A stretch of DNA of 64,000 nucleotides, taken from Terriglobia bacterium. GTDB taxonomy: Bacteria; Acidobacteriota; Terriglobia; Versatilivoradales; Versatilivoraceae. Of this stretch, positions 26,151 to 34,918 are shown piece by piece. How positions within the stretch are numbered: position 1 is the first letter of the stretch; every line of letters begins with the position of its first letter. The DNA is taken from the NCBI GenBank assembly GCA_022452285.1, contig JAKUNG010000019.1, positions 26,571-90,570 of the forward strand, written 5' to 3'. A program made the translations under genes and the position numbers. The notes beneath the pieces were generated by a model, which was given only the letters and a program-made list of their open reading frames with translations, had not been told where the DNA came from and made no database searches.

Positions 26151-26813
26151 CGAAAAATTATTAGGTTTAATTCTAATTTAACTAAATGTTAATAAATTTT
26201 GTGTTAATTTAACCTATTTAAATTAACAATAGAAAGTACTTTTACTCTATACTCATTACTATTATTTTACGTTACAAAATAGAATGAGTCACTTGAAACT
26301 TGAAGTTATTCGGTAGGGTTGAAGGTGACTGAGACAATTAGCTTAAATGGGGACTGATTCAAATTCAGTAAAACTGTAGACTTTATTTTGAAATTTGTAG
26401 AAAAATTTGGTTCATTTAAAACAAAGTGGGTTTAAATCAACACAAAACGATACATATATTCCCAGAATCTATTTCTTGATTATTTTTAGGTCAAATTAAA
26501 TGAAAAAATATGGTCCCATCGCTTCTAAATTCTATAACAATCTTGACTTTATTAATTTTGATGCATTATCACGTTGGGGAACCATCAGTCCAGAAGACCT
26601 AAAAATTTTTAAATTTGCTGACTCACCGCAGAGGGCTTTTAGCATTATAAAAAAAGTATAGAGAAATTTTATCTTGAACCAGAATTTTCAACCCTAGATG
26701 GAGATCCACCCCTTCCTCTGAAACCAATTTTGTAGCTAAAGTTTGAATTAGGGTGTCTTTGCATGCTGTTTTAATGTTCATGACTCCTAAAAAAATAAAT
26801 TGTTAGCATTCAC
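26151..26813. other. Intergenic region containing a decayed LOG-family gene
   Basis: About 660 bases between two minus-strand genes. Apart from the LOG-family remnant at 26500-26735 I see no gene or RNA. The first 350 bases are extremely AT-rich and should hold the promoter of the DUF1549 gene. Confidence 0.5.
26500..26735 (+). pseudogene. C-terminal remnant of a LOG-family protein, frameshifted
   Basis: One plus frame from ATG 26500 reads FDALSRWGTISPEDLKIFKF, then ADSPQRAFSIIKK, and stops at 26661. This is the typical C-terminus of the large LOG-family (TIGR00730, lysine-decarboxylase-like) proteins. A run of seven A (26649-26655) lies just before that stop. Shifting frame there extends the match to SIEKFYLEPEF up to TAG 26735, like the family's C-terminal tail. 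The nucleotide-binding core with its GGxGTxxE motif is missing, and an in-frame TAA lies just before the ATG. I read it as a decayed fragment. The 53-residue ORF as a gene in its own right is less likely. Confidence 0.5.
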
Positions 26814-28163
26814 TTATGCCCATGCTTCTCTACCCTCACCAATCCACTTTAGCTGCTCACGGCGTGATTGGCCATAGTAATGAAAAAAATGGTGTCGAAT
26901 TCCAGCATTTCGGGACATTTTAATTTTTTCTAATAACGGTTCTTTAGAGTTATATTGGTGCTGAATATGCATGGTTTCTGGTTCAGACCATTCTGGGACC
27001 TGACTCACTTGCTTTACTAGAGACCGTTGTTGCGCATCTTTTGTTTTTCCAAGTGGGTTAACGCCCACACGCTTTAAGTAAGGATAAAATTTGGAATAAT
27101 CAATTTTATTCATAAAACTTTGCCCAAACCGATTTTTTTTCAATTCGTAAGGTACCCTAAACGGCATCAATCCCCCACCAAACCGGTTAACAATTTCTTG
27201 GACTGACCAAAATAGACTAGTTACAGTATTAAATCTCATCTCCATATATTCCCAAAGTTTTCCCCCAAAAGCATTCTGACACCATTCCTCATCTACTTTA
27301 CCTTTATCCCATTCTGCAGGTAGTTTGGGAAGAGAATGATAGAGGTGATCTTTAACATTTCTCCGAAAAGAATAGACATCAATATTTTGCATTAAAGCTC
27401 GGTGACAACAACTAGCACAAAAACATAAGTCTAGTAGGAATTTATCTCGGGGAGAAGGTGGAACCTCTATTTTATTCAGAGTAAAACTCCACCAATTTAA
27501 TCCACCATAGCCAAGGTGTTCATAACGAATTCCATCTCCGCCATAGGTATCCATTAACTCTTCTACAACGGCTAGATCATGGGAACGAACATCTGGGTTA
27601 GCAGGGCAGAGGTAACTGCCATGTCTTTCTCCCATTACATCTACCATGCAAGTTTCCGGATAAGCACGAGCCATACTGTGATTAAAATGAAAAACAGTAA
27701 AAAAAATCATCCCCCAATTACGTTTTCTTGCTTTGTCTACAATTCGATGCATATATCCGGGAGTGTCTACGCAGGTTCCCACCACCGGTCGAATTCTGGT
27801 TTCTCTCCACCTAGGGTGTTGGGGTATAAAGAAAGCAGATCCCTCGTCCCATCGAACCATACGTTTAGGATTGTGCGGTAGCAAGAACGTGCATGCATGA
27901 TAAATTGCAGCAGCACGGATTTCATTAAGACCACAATGATCCCCGAGAAAATCATAGCAATTGTCGATACCCTCATCTGTAATATCCCAAGGGTGGATGA
28001 AAATACCACCAGAGCTACCAGTTTTTAATCGAGACTTTTGATTTGAAGGGTTTTGGGCGACGGTAATTTTAGGATTTTTAGCCTTCATCAGAGTTGGTTG
28101 TAAACTACTAATAGTAATAGCAGAAGTCTTCAGAAAATTCCGACGATTGACGCTTGGTAACAT
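26814..28163 (-). CDS. Tat-exported protein of unknown function, TIM-barrel-like
   Basis: 449 residues from the ATG at 28163, chosen because GGAGGG lies 7 bases upstream and the protein then starts MLPSVNRRNFLKTSAI, a twin-arginine signal. The mature part has barrel-like strands and helices: GGIFIHPWDITDEG, RNWGMIFFTVFHFNHSMA, GDGIRYEHLGYGGLNWWSF, and a Cys cluster LCFCASCCHRAL that could bind metal. It resembles polysaccharide-hydrolase-like proteins of unknown specificity; no catalytic pair can be named. It is divergent from the sialidase-like gene. Confidence 0.7.
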   Translation of the reverse strand: MLPSVNRRNFLKTSAITISSLQPTLMKAKNPKITVAQNPSNQKSRLKTGSSGGIFIHPWDITDEGIDNCYDFLGDHCGLNEIRAAAIYHACTFLLPHNPKRMVRWDEGSAFFIPQHPRWRETRIRPVVGTCVDTPGYMHRIVDKARKRNWGMIFFTVFHFNHSMARAYPETCMVDVMGERHGSYLCPANPDVRSHDLAVVEELMDTYGGDGIRYEHLGYGGLNWWSFTLNKIEVPPSPRDKFLLDLCFCASCCHRALMQNIDVYSFRRNVKDHLYHSLPKLPAEWDKGKVDEEWCQNAFGGKLWEYMEMRFNTVTSLFWSVQEIVNRFGGGLMPFRVPYELKKNRFGQSFMNKIDYSKFYPYLKRVGVNPLGKTKDAQQRSLVKQVSQVPEWSEPETMHIQHQYNSKEPLLEKIKMSRNAGIRHHFFHYYGQSRREQLKWIGEGREAWA

Positions 28164-28590
28164 TGAGTTTCCCTCCGAAGAGATGATTGTTGAGCCTATG
28201 GCCATATGATAGCATTAATGCTCCTAATTTTATCGAAGACTCCCTAAAGGATTTATGCATTTTAATTTATTTTGAAGGTGGTTTAAGTCGAAATAATCAA
28301 AAACGGTCAGTTTCTTAAAACGTTTAGGCCGAATAAGAGGACTGTGAAATCTGAGTTTACTGAGTCTTAAACAAGTCCAGGTCAAAGTTATTATTATGTG
28401 CGAGTCATTCAAAAAAATGGCGAAATGGCTTGTGCTTCTCTATCTTTGGTCATCTATTAGGGTGAAGTTGAAGACTAACATTACTCTTAAATTCCGGGAA
28501 AGGTCTGATTATTTGGAGTTTTTAGAATAAAGGGACATAAGATTTTTGCGATAAACATTAAATTAATAGTAATCAAAGGAGAAAATAGCC
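28164..28590. other. Intergenic region between divergent Tat protein and sialidase-like genes
   Basis: About 430 bases. Short ORFs here (for example 28230-28412 minus) lack a ribosome site and family resemblance. It should carry both divergent promoters; no operator was recognised. Confidence 0.45.
28171..28176 (-). promoter_or_regulatory. Ribosome binding site deciding the start of the Tat protein
   Basis: GGAGGG (minus strand) sits 7 bases before the ATG at 28163, favouring it over the track's start at 28205. Confidence 0.75.
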
Positions 28591-29658
28591 ATGGCTAAGA
28601 TCGAAATTTTGGATTCTGGAATCATTGACAATCAAGATTCAGCTTTTCCTACTCTTGTTAGATTAGACAATGGAGATATTCTGGCCGGCTTTACGGTTGG
28701 TGGAGGACCTCATGTTCATGGAGGAACTGATCTGGCACGTTCTACGGATAATGGAAAAACCTGGAAGTGGGAATCAACGATTCTAAGTCCAGGAGAATCT
28801 CTTCAGACTACCAACTCTCTTCGTTTGAGTCGGACCCCTGAAGAAATGATTATTGCCTACGGCACACGTGCTTATAAGCCAAAAGAAAAAATAGAGTGGG
28901 GAAGTGGAACAAGAAAAGAACCAATCTTTTGTACTTCTAGGGACCAGGGTAGGACATGGAGTGAACCGCAACTAATTGAAACGACGATTCAGGGTCCTTT
29001 TGAAATTGCTAGTCCCATGATAGTTACAAAAAATGGTCGATGGTTGGCTCCTGGAGCTACACTATCTGACCAACAACGTCTTGGAGAGCAACTGGTCGTT
29101 TTTATTTCAGAAGATAAGGGAAAGACGTGGTCAGATTCTGCAGTAGTAATGAAAGATCCTGAAGGCATAAAAGGCTTTTTTGAACAAAAACTGACTCGAC
29201 TTGATGCTGATCGTGTAATGGCTGTTTCTTGGACTCTTCGCATGGGAGATTACTCAGACTTTGAGGATCATTTTGCCATTTCTAATGATGGCGGATGCAC
29301 CTGGGGTCCTTTACAATCTACTGGAATTAGAGGACAAACCATGACGCCAATATGGCTTGGTGCAGACAGGTTACTAGTCTTATACAATAGGAGATATGGA
29401 AAACAAGGTGTAATTGGGTGTTTGGTTAGATTTACCGATGATGCTTGGTTAGTTGAATCCGAAGAAATTTTGTGGGATGCAAATTCCTCGAGAGAAACTG
29501 TATCTGGAGTTTCAGGGCTTGATGAGTTAGACAGTTTTTCTTTTGGTTTACCATCCGCTATTCCTTTGGATGAACAGACCTTGCTTTGTGTGCACTGGTG
29601 TAAGGAACAAGGGACACATGTTATTCGTTGGACTAAAATTCGAGTTCTATTTAAATAG
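28591..29658 (+). CDS. Sialidase-like (BNR/Asp-box) protein
   Basis: 355 residues, a six-bladed beta-propeller of the exo-sialidase/BNR type. Four Asp boxes are visible: STDNGKTWKW, SRDQGRTWSE, SEDKGKTWSD and SNDGGCTWGP. There is no signal peptide, so it is likely cytoplasmic or exported by another route. The active-site Arg triad and Tyr/Glu pair of true sialidases cannot be placed with certainty, so the substrate is open. A good AAGGAG precedes the ATG. The NAD/SAF protein starts 38 bases downstream with its own AAAGGAG, so the two form an operon, probably for sugar acid or glycan use. Confidence 0.82.
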   Translation: MAKIEILDSGIIDNQDSAFPTLVRLDNGDILAGFTVGGGPHVHGGTDLARSTDNGKTWKWESTILSPGESLQTTNSLRLSRTPEEMIIAYGTRAYKPKEKIEWGSGTRKEPIFCTSRDQGRTWSEPQLIETTIQGPFEIASPMIVTKNGRWLAPGATLSDQQRLGEQLVVFISEDKGKTWSDSAVVMKDPEGIKGFFEQKLTRLDADRVMAVSWTLRMGDYSDFEDHFAISNDGGCTWGPLQSTGIRGQTMTPIWLGADRLLVLYNRRYGKQGVIGCLVRFTDDAWLVESEEILWDANSSRETVSGVSGLDELDSFSFGLPSAIPLDEQTLLCVHWCKEQGTHVIRWTKIRVLFK

Positions 29659-29696
29659 ATAATTGACAAGAATTTGAAATCAAAGGAGTACGTTTC

Positions 29697-31040
29697 ATGA
29701 AAGACTCGTTACTTAAGTCCCTTGCTATTCAATCGGAAAGAGGTGTGCCGCTTCGTGTTGGAGTTGTTGGAGCAGGAAAATTTTCTACTATGTTTCTTAG
29801 TCAGGCTCGATTCATTTCAGGGCTTCATATTGTAGGAATTGTAGATCTTTCTAGAAAAAAAGCATTAACTGCAGTAAAACGTGCTTGCTGGCCTGCTGAG
29901 CAGTATTGTGCCAAGAGTTTTTCTGAAGCCTTTAAAAAGGGCTCTACTTGTTTGTCAGAGGATAGGGAGGGCCTAATTTCTTTGCAGGGTCTTGACGTTA
30001 TTGTAGAAGCTACTGGAGATCCAATAGCAGGTATCACCTGCGCTTTGAAAGCAATTGAGCAGGGTAAGAATTTAGTAATGGTAAATGTCGAGGCTGATGC
30101 AGTTGCCGGGCCTCTTTTAGCTGTTCGTGCTAAACGAGCTGGAGTTGTTTATAGCTTAGCTTATGGCGATCAGCCAGCATTAATCTGTGAAATGGTGGAT
30201 TGGGCAAGATCAATTGGGTTAGAGATTGTTTGTGCTGGGAAAGGAACAAAGTATTTGCCCAAGTATCATTTTTCTACTCCAGAAACAGTATGGAAGTATT
30301 ATGGATTGAAAGAAGAAGAGGTTGTTAGGGGTGGACTCAACTCCCGAATGTTCAATTCTTTTTTGGATGGAACTAAATCTGCTATTGAAATGGCTGCTGT
30401 AGCTAACGCAACTGAGCTGCATCCGCAGCCAGAGGGACTTAAATTTCCTAGTTGTGGGGTTTCAAACCTAGCTGAGACATGCCGTCCAAGAAGCTGTGGA
30501 GGACAGTTGTCTCATTCAGGAACAGTTGAAGTTGTTTCCAGTTTAGAAAGAAATGGTCACCCCATCTCAGATGATTTACGTTGGGGAGTTTATGTTACTT
30601 TTGCTGCCTCAAATAATTATGTGAAAGATTGTTTCAATGAGTATGGTTTGATGACTGATGTAAGTGGCAGATATTCATCGCTTTATCGTCCTTATCACCT
30701 AGTTGGTTTAGAACTTCCCATCAGTGTTCTCAAAGTAGGATTAAACAGAGAAGCAACTGGAACACCAGTTGCTTTTTGTGGAGATGTTGTTGCAACGGCT
30801 AAACGATCTCTTTCAGTTAAAGAAGTCTTAGATGGCGAAGGAGGCTATACGGTTTATGGAAAATTAATGCCTGCTAAGAATTCCTTGAAAAGTAATGCAC
30901 TGCCTATTGGTCTAGCTCGCGATGTCGTTCTACGAAAAGATGTTTCTGTTGGTCAAACCATTTGTTGGTCTGACGTTGATTATGATAGAGCTAATCCTAT
31001 AATTTGTTTCCGAAGGGAGATGGAGGATACTTTTATTTGA
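29697..31040 (+). CDS. NAD(P)-binding oxidoreductase with C-terminal SAF domain
   Basis: 447 residues. An N-terminal Rossmann domain begins RVGVVGAGKFSTMFLSQ (about 20-36) and continues with LDVIVEATGDPIAG and GKNLVMVNVEADA, as in homoserine-dehydrogenase-like NAD_binding_3 proteins. The C-terminal part (about 395-440) reads ARDVVLRKDVSVGQTICWSD, typical of the SAF domain. Such two-domain proteins are annotated as SAF-domain oxidoreductases of unknown substrate. The gene is the second of the operon with the sialidase-like protein. Confidence 0.85.
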   Translation: MKDSLLKSLAIQSERGVPLRVGVVGAGKFSTMFLSQARFISGLHIVGIVDLSRKKALTAVKRACWPAEQYCAKSFSEAFKKGSTCLSEDREGLISLQGLDVIVEATGDPIAGITCALKAIEQGKNLVMVNVEADAVAGPLLAVRAKRAGVVYSLAYGDQPALICEMVDWARSIGLEIVCAGKGTKYLPKYHFSTPETVWKYYGLKEEEVVRGGLNSRMFNSFLDGTKSAIEMAAVANATELHPQPEGLKFPSCGVSNLAETCRPRSCGGQLSHSGTVEVVSSLERNGHPISDDLRWGVYVTFAASNNYVKDCFNEYGLMTDVSGRYSSLYRPYHLVGLELPISVLKVGLNREATGTPVAFCGDVVATAKRSLSVKEVLDGEGGYTVYGKLMPAKNSLKSNALPIGLARDVVLRKDVSVGQTICWSDVDYDRANPIICFRREMEDTFI

Positions 31041-31119
31041 AAGACATAATATTTAGAAATAAAGGTGTAAATCAATTATCCAAACATACTGGAACAATAA
31101 CTTAAACCTTAACAAAGAA

Positions 31120-31189
31120 GATTAAGTTTCTTAAAGCAATTTTAATCTTAAAACTTAGGGTCCAATATCTTGGTTAAGAAACTTAAATC
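31120..31189. terminator. Inverted repeat between convergent genes
   Basis: GATTAAGTTTCTTAA (31120-31134) and TTAAGAAACTTAAATC (31174-31189) are near-perfect complements (one extra A) with 39 bases between, between the SAF gene and the convergent lipoprotein gene. A bidirectional terminator is possible. Confidence 0.35.
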
Positions 31190-31220
31190 CTTTCCAATTA
31201 ACATTCTTGGAGGGACATAT

Positions 31221-31856
31221 TTAACTTTGTCCCAAAAAAAGTCCAGTAGAGGCATCGACAAATATAGTACGTTTACTAGAGCCAACAGTTTCTCCCCAAA
31301 TCACTCTCCAAACAGGACTTGTAAATCTAGCGGTAAATTCTAGTAAGAAGTGAACTGGAAGATTTGGATTTTTTTTCAAAAAGGTTTCACTTTTTTTTCT
31401 AGCTGTGAAAAAAGCCTTGTCAGAGTCTATCCTAAAGAGTTGATGAATAAAGGGATTTTGCCTTCCTCTGCCAGACCAGGATTCTTGGAGTCCTATTCGT
31501 ACACCTTTACGAATACTCCGTCCAGATTTAATGACTGAGTAAGTATAGCTTCGAGATTTTCTTTTTGTCCTAGATACAAAAACCGCTTGCCATACAGCAC
31601 ATTTTCCAGAGTTGCTAGGAAGTTCTTTCAAATTAAAGTTTGAAATCTTAAGAAGTTGTGAATCGGCTGACCAAGCTTTAGCTTGTACAAATACTCGGTG
31701 GAAAGCTATTTGTGCAGTTACTGGTGACGGAGGATCAATCAGTGTTTTTGATGTTACTTTTGGAGTGACTGGTTTGGAGCAACTCACTAAAATTAAAATA
31801 AGTAACAGACTGGTTAACAAGTTTTTTTCTGATGGTAGAGCTGATTTCTTCTTCAT
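31221..31856 (-). CDS. Putative lipoprotein of unknown function
   Basis: 211 residues. A lipobox-like LILVSC (about 21-26) after a hydrophobic stretch marks a lipoprotein signal. The rest shows AQIAFHRVFVQAKAWSADSQL, SYTYSVIKSGRSIRKGV and, near the end, PVWRVIWGETVGSSKRTIFVDASTG. That last segment resembles the strand pattern of PepSY-like domains (a stored-structure ending in DASTG). Function unknown. It is encoded 30 bases after the TonB receptor on the same strand and may belong to the same transcript. Confidence 0.72.
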   Translation of the reverse strand: MKKKSALPSEKNLLTSLLLILILVSCSKPVTPKVTSKTLIDPPSPVTAQIAFHRVFVQAKAWSADSQLLKISNFNLKELPSNSGKCAVWQAVFVSRTKRKSRSYTYSVIKSGRSIRKGVRIGLQESWSGRGRQNPFIHQLFRIDSDKAFFTARKKSETFLKKNPNLPVHFLLEFTARFTSPVWRVIWGETVGSSKRTIFVDASTGLFLGQS

Positions 31857-31886
31857 GATTAATTCCTAAATTTGGTTTTAATATAC

Positions 31887-34298
31887 TTAAAAACTAATTC
31901 GGATTTTTCCACTCCAAAGTCTTGGATGTCCAAAATGGGTTCCAGAAAAAGGATTTCCAAAATTATAGGCAAAGCGCTTATTAGTTAGATTCTGGATATC
32001 AAACTGAGTTCTTATTGAATGGTTTTCTCTAATAGAGAAATCCCTGCCAACTGAAAAATCAAATAAAGAGCGGGGTCTTATTCGCTGTCTTTTGAAGTTA
32101 ACTAGGTCTGATCCTGGTCGATTTTTTAAATCCTCTAACTCGTCAGAGTCAATTTCAAGCGGTGTACCACTTGCATGGCGACCTGAAAGTGAAAACCAGA
32201 TTTTAGATGGATGTCTATATAACACTCCGAACGCACCCGTATTCCTTTGGTCGTGGTCTGGATTAAATTTGATGCCTGGTCCGATATCGATGATGTCATC
32301 TTCAAGGAACAAACCACCATTAATAGGTCCTATTTGAAAAATTCGTGAGTTTGAGTAGCTTATATAACTAGACCAACCGTTTTTTTGAGGGAAATCAATT
32401 CTAGCTTCTAATCCTTGGGCTTTACCCTTATTTACAGAATTTGGAAATATGATTGAGGTGCCAAAAAATACATTTGGATCCCCAGAATTTTTAATTAGTC
32501 GCCACCAATAAGCTGCATTAAGCTGGAACCAGTTTCCAAAAGATTGTCCAAATCCAGTCTCAAAGGCATGCTGCTTTTCTGGAGGTACTGCCATACTATC
32601 AGTAGTCTGTTGGTCTGCAAAAGGAGACAAACGGAATGCTTTTTTAGATGAAGAAAGAAGAAGGTTTTCTAATTGAGGTGGTGTAAAAAGTCGATTATAA
32701 GAGGCACGGAGGACTGTCTTAGTAGTTGGTAGATAGAAAGCAGTTCCAACTCGAGGGCTTATTAGAGAGTCAGAAACCATGATTGTAGTCCGGTCAAAAC
32801 GAACTCCAGCATTAATGGTCCAGTTAGGTTTTAAAGAAAAAGTATCTTGGATATAAGCAGATCCCTGCCATCGAATAGCGGAACTTCTAAAAGAAAATGG
32901 ATTATTCCGGTCAAAAAGCATTGCCATAGGACTGATTCCAGTTTTTTCAGCCAGCGTTTTGTCAGTAATAAAAAAGGAAAAATTTTCATGGGGTGCTGCC
33001 CTTTGTCCTTCAGTTCCTACCTTTAGTGTGTGTCCTTTAACAAAGTGGACAAGGTTTAATAGTATTCCTGTACGAGAATGTTCTCTTAATTGAGCAGCCG
33101 AAAGGGGGACATCATTTGGACTAGGGAACAATTCAGAGCGAAAATAACGGTGATAAGCTCCTATGTCTGAAACGGTATAAGCTGACCAAGTCTTTTGCCA
33201 GGTCATTGACTGGTGGTCATTAGAGAGTTCCTGACGTTGTCTTTGTCCACTAAGCTCTTGATCAAGAGTGTTAGTGATCCGAAATCTGCTGCTATGAAAA
33301 CCAACGTTAAAGATTAGGGTGTCTTGATTAGTAGGATACCAATCAACTCTAGAATTGAATCGAAGTGCTCTTCCACTATTATTAAAGTTTTTTGGGTGAA
33401 TAGGATCAAGATAACGTTGACCTGATCCAGTTAGAGAGTGTCCTATGTAGAACCCTAAACGTTTTTTTAGATTACCACCTAATGTGTAACCAACTTGTCC
33501 AGTTTGGAAATTTCCTCCGCCTATATCGAGAGAACCTCCTAACTTTCTATCAATTCCGGATTTAGGAATTACTTGAACAACTGCACCTGAAGCATAACCG
33601 TATTCAACTGGAATATGACCATTGATTACCTGTATTGATTCAATTATTTCATTTTGAGGGGCTCCACCGAAGAGTGGGTCTATACGGTCAGTCAAAGGAA
33701 TTCCATCTAAGACGAAGAGTAAGCCGTTGTCGGCTCCTCTAACGTGTAATAATCCATTGTCCTCACTAATCCAGCCAGGGACAGTTCTGAGGATTTTTTG
33801 TAATCCATCTGCAGGTTTGCTGCTCGGTTGTATTTCAATGAAGCTTTGATCAAGATCAGTTTCCATTCCCAATGAGTCTTCTTCAATTAACTCTGCTACC
33901 TGAATAGTTTGGGTTTCAGATACAAGATCTAGGGATACGTTCACTATTAAGGGAAGATTAGATCGAATACGGACCTTTTGGCTAAAAGTTTGAAATCCTG
34001 CGGCCTCTACTTTTAATAGGTAATAATCAAAAGGAACATTTTTGAAGGAGAATGTTCCTTGTAAATCTGTAAGAATTTGACGGCTAAATCCTGTAGTAGG
34101 ATTGTATAGCTTAACTATAGCCCCTTTGATCACAGCCTGAGTCAGATCATTGACAGTCCCCCCTAATTTACCCGCATTGATTTGTCCCGACAAGTTTCCT
34201 AATAGCCCAACAAATAGCACCATCCAACCTAAAATGATGTGGCTAGAAATACTAGATCTAACTTGTAGGTTTATAACGTTCCACTTTTTCAAAGGCAT
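31887..34298 (-). CDS. TonB-dependent receptor with carboxypeptidase-regulatory-like N-domain
   Basis: An outer-membrane active transporter. The N-terminus has a long signal (hydrophobic HIILGWMVLFVGLLGNL). A carboxypeptidase-regulatory-like domain follows (GKLGGTVNDLTQAVIKGAIV to GTFSFKNVPFDYYLLKVEAAGFQ), then the plug (LHVRGADNGLLFVLDGIPLTD, NEIIESIQVINGHIPVEYG) and a beta-barrel ending in Phe (WSGKIRISF). The ORF track starts at a TTG (34334) inside the upstream gene; I prefer ATG 34298, with ATG 34223 also possible. It overlaps the zinc-ribbon gene by 41 bases. The substrate is not readable from sequence. Confidence 0.9.
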   Translation of the reverse strand: MPLKKWNVINLQVRSSISSHIILGWMVLFVGLLGNLSGQINAGKLGGTVNDLTQAVIKGAIVKLYNPTTGFSRQILTDLQGTFSFKNVPFDYYLLKVEAAGFQTFSQKVRIRSNLPLIVNVSLDLVSETQTIQVAELIEEDSLGMETDLDQSFIEIQPSSKPADGLQKILRTVPGWISEDNGLLHVRGADNGLLFVLDGIPLTDRIDPLFGGAPQNEIIESIQVINGHIPVEYGYASGAVVQVIPKSGIDRKLGGSLDIGGGNFQTGQVGYTLGGNLKKRLGFYIGHSLTGSGQRYLDPIHPKNFNNSGRALRFNSRVDWYPTNQDTLIFNVGFHSSRFRITNTLDQELSGQRQRQELSNDHQSMTWQKTWSAYTVSDIGAYHRYFRSELFPSPNDVPLSAAQLREHSRTGILLNLVHFVKGHTLKVGTEGQRAAPHENFSFFITDKTLAEKTGISPMAMLFDRNNPFSFRSSAIRWQGSAYIQDTFSLKPNWTINAGVRFDRTTIMVSDSLISPRVGTAFYLPTTKTVLRASYNRLFTPPQLENLLLSSSKKAFRLSPFADQQTTDSMAVPPEKQHAFETGFGQSFGNWFQLNAAYWWRLIKNSGDPNVFFGTSIIFPNSVNKGKAQGLEARIDFPQKNGWSSYISYSNSRIFQIGPINGGLFLEDDIIDIGPGIKFNPDHDQRNTGAFGVLYRHPSKIWFSLSGRHASGTPLEIDSDELEDLKNRPGSDLVNFKRQRIRPRSLFDFSVGRDFSIRENHSIRTQFDIQNLTNKRFAYNFGNPFSGTHFGHPRLWSGKIRISF

Positions 34299-34752
34299 CG
34301 GCAATGATTCGAGTGTCAAGGCTGTCAACGGCAAATGCCCCTGCTTGAGAGAGGTATCTCCAAGTAATGTCGTAGTCTTGTTGGTTTAAGACAGGATAAT
34401 TTCGTTCCAAACCATCAAAAAAGGCAGTGAAGGCGACACTTACAAAGAAATCAACAGCAGCCACCCGACTACTCTCTAATTTAACGGCATTCCAAACATA
34501 ACTACTTGCAACACCTACTTCTGCTTTTTGGTCAACGAGCTCTAAATCCTCACGTTTGACACTGTAACCTTCTAACTGAGCACCCTCTTTTAATCTAAAA
34601 GTTTTCCAACAGTGTCCGCAGGCAGACCACCCTTTTCCAAGTACAAAATCCCAGACGGGAGCTACTTTCATGGGTGATTTACAATCTGGACAGTCATATT
34701 CTTTCACGAAGTCTGATAAGGTTCCTAAAATTCCATCTCCTCGATCTGCCAT
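34258..34752 (-). CDS. Zinc-ribbon protein of unknown function
   Basis: 164 residues. Two Cys pairs, YDCPDCKSP at about 19-25 and ACGHCWKTF at about 44-52, form a probable zinc ribbon. The remaining 110 residues are mostly helical (SSRVAAVDFFVSVAFTAFFDG, ITWRYLSQAGAFAVDS). A strong AGGGAGG lies upstream of the ATG. The end overlaps the start of the TonB receptor gene. Its job is unknown; the link to the receptor may be only transcriptional. Confidence 0.72.
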   Translation of the reverse strand: MADRGDGILGTLSDFVKEYDCPDCKSPMKVAPVWDFVLGKGWSACGHCWKTFRLKEGAQLEGYSVKREDLELVDQKAEVGVASSYVWNAVKLESSRVAAVDFFVSVAFTAFFDGLERNYPVLNQQDYDITWRYLSQAGAFAVDSLDTRIIADAFEKVERYKPTS

Positions 34753-34918
34753 GGTTTCAAAACCCTCCCTAAATTAAATCCAAATTAATGTTATTAAGCG
34801 TTACGATTATACCCTACTAGTTGAAAACGTCATTCATTGAATTCGAAGACTTTGTTAAAAGAATGGTAAAGAACTCATCCTTGATTCTTGAAGGGAATCA
34901 GCGTAAGCTCAGTCACCT

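Noticed and set aside
28230-28412. 60-residue minus ORF upstream of the Tat protein
   Set aside because: No ribosome site or family resemblance; it lies in a spacer with promoters.
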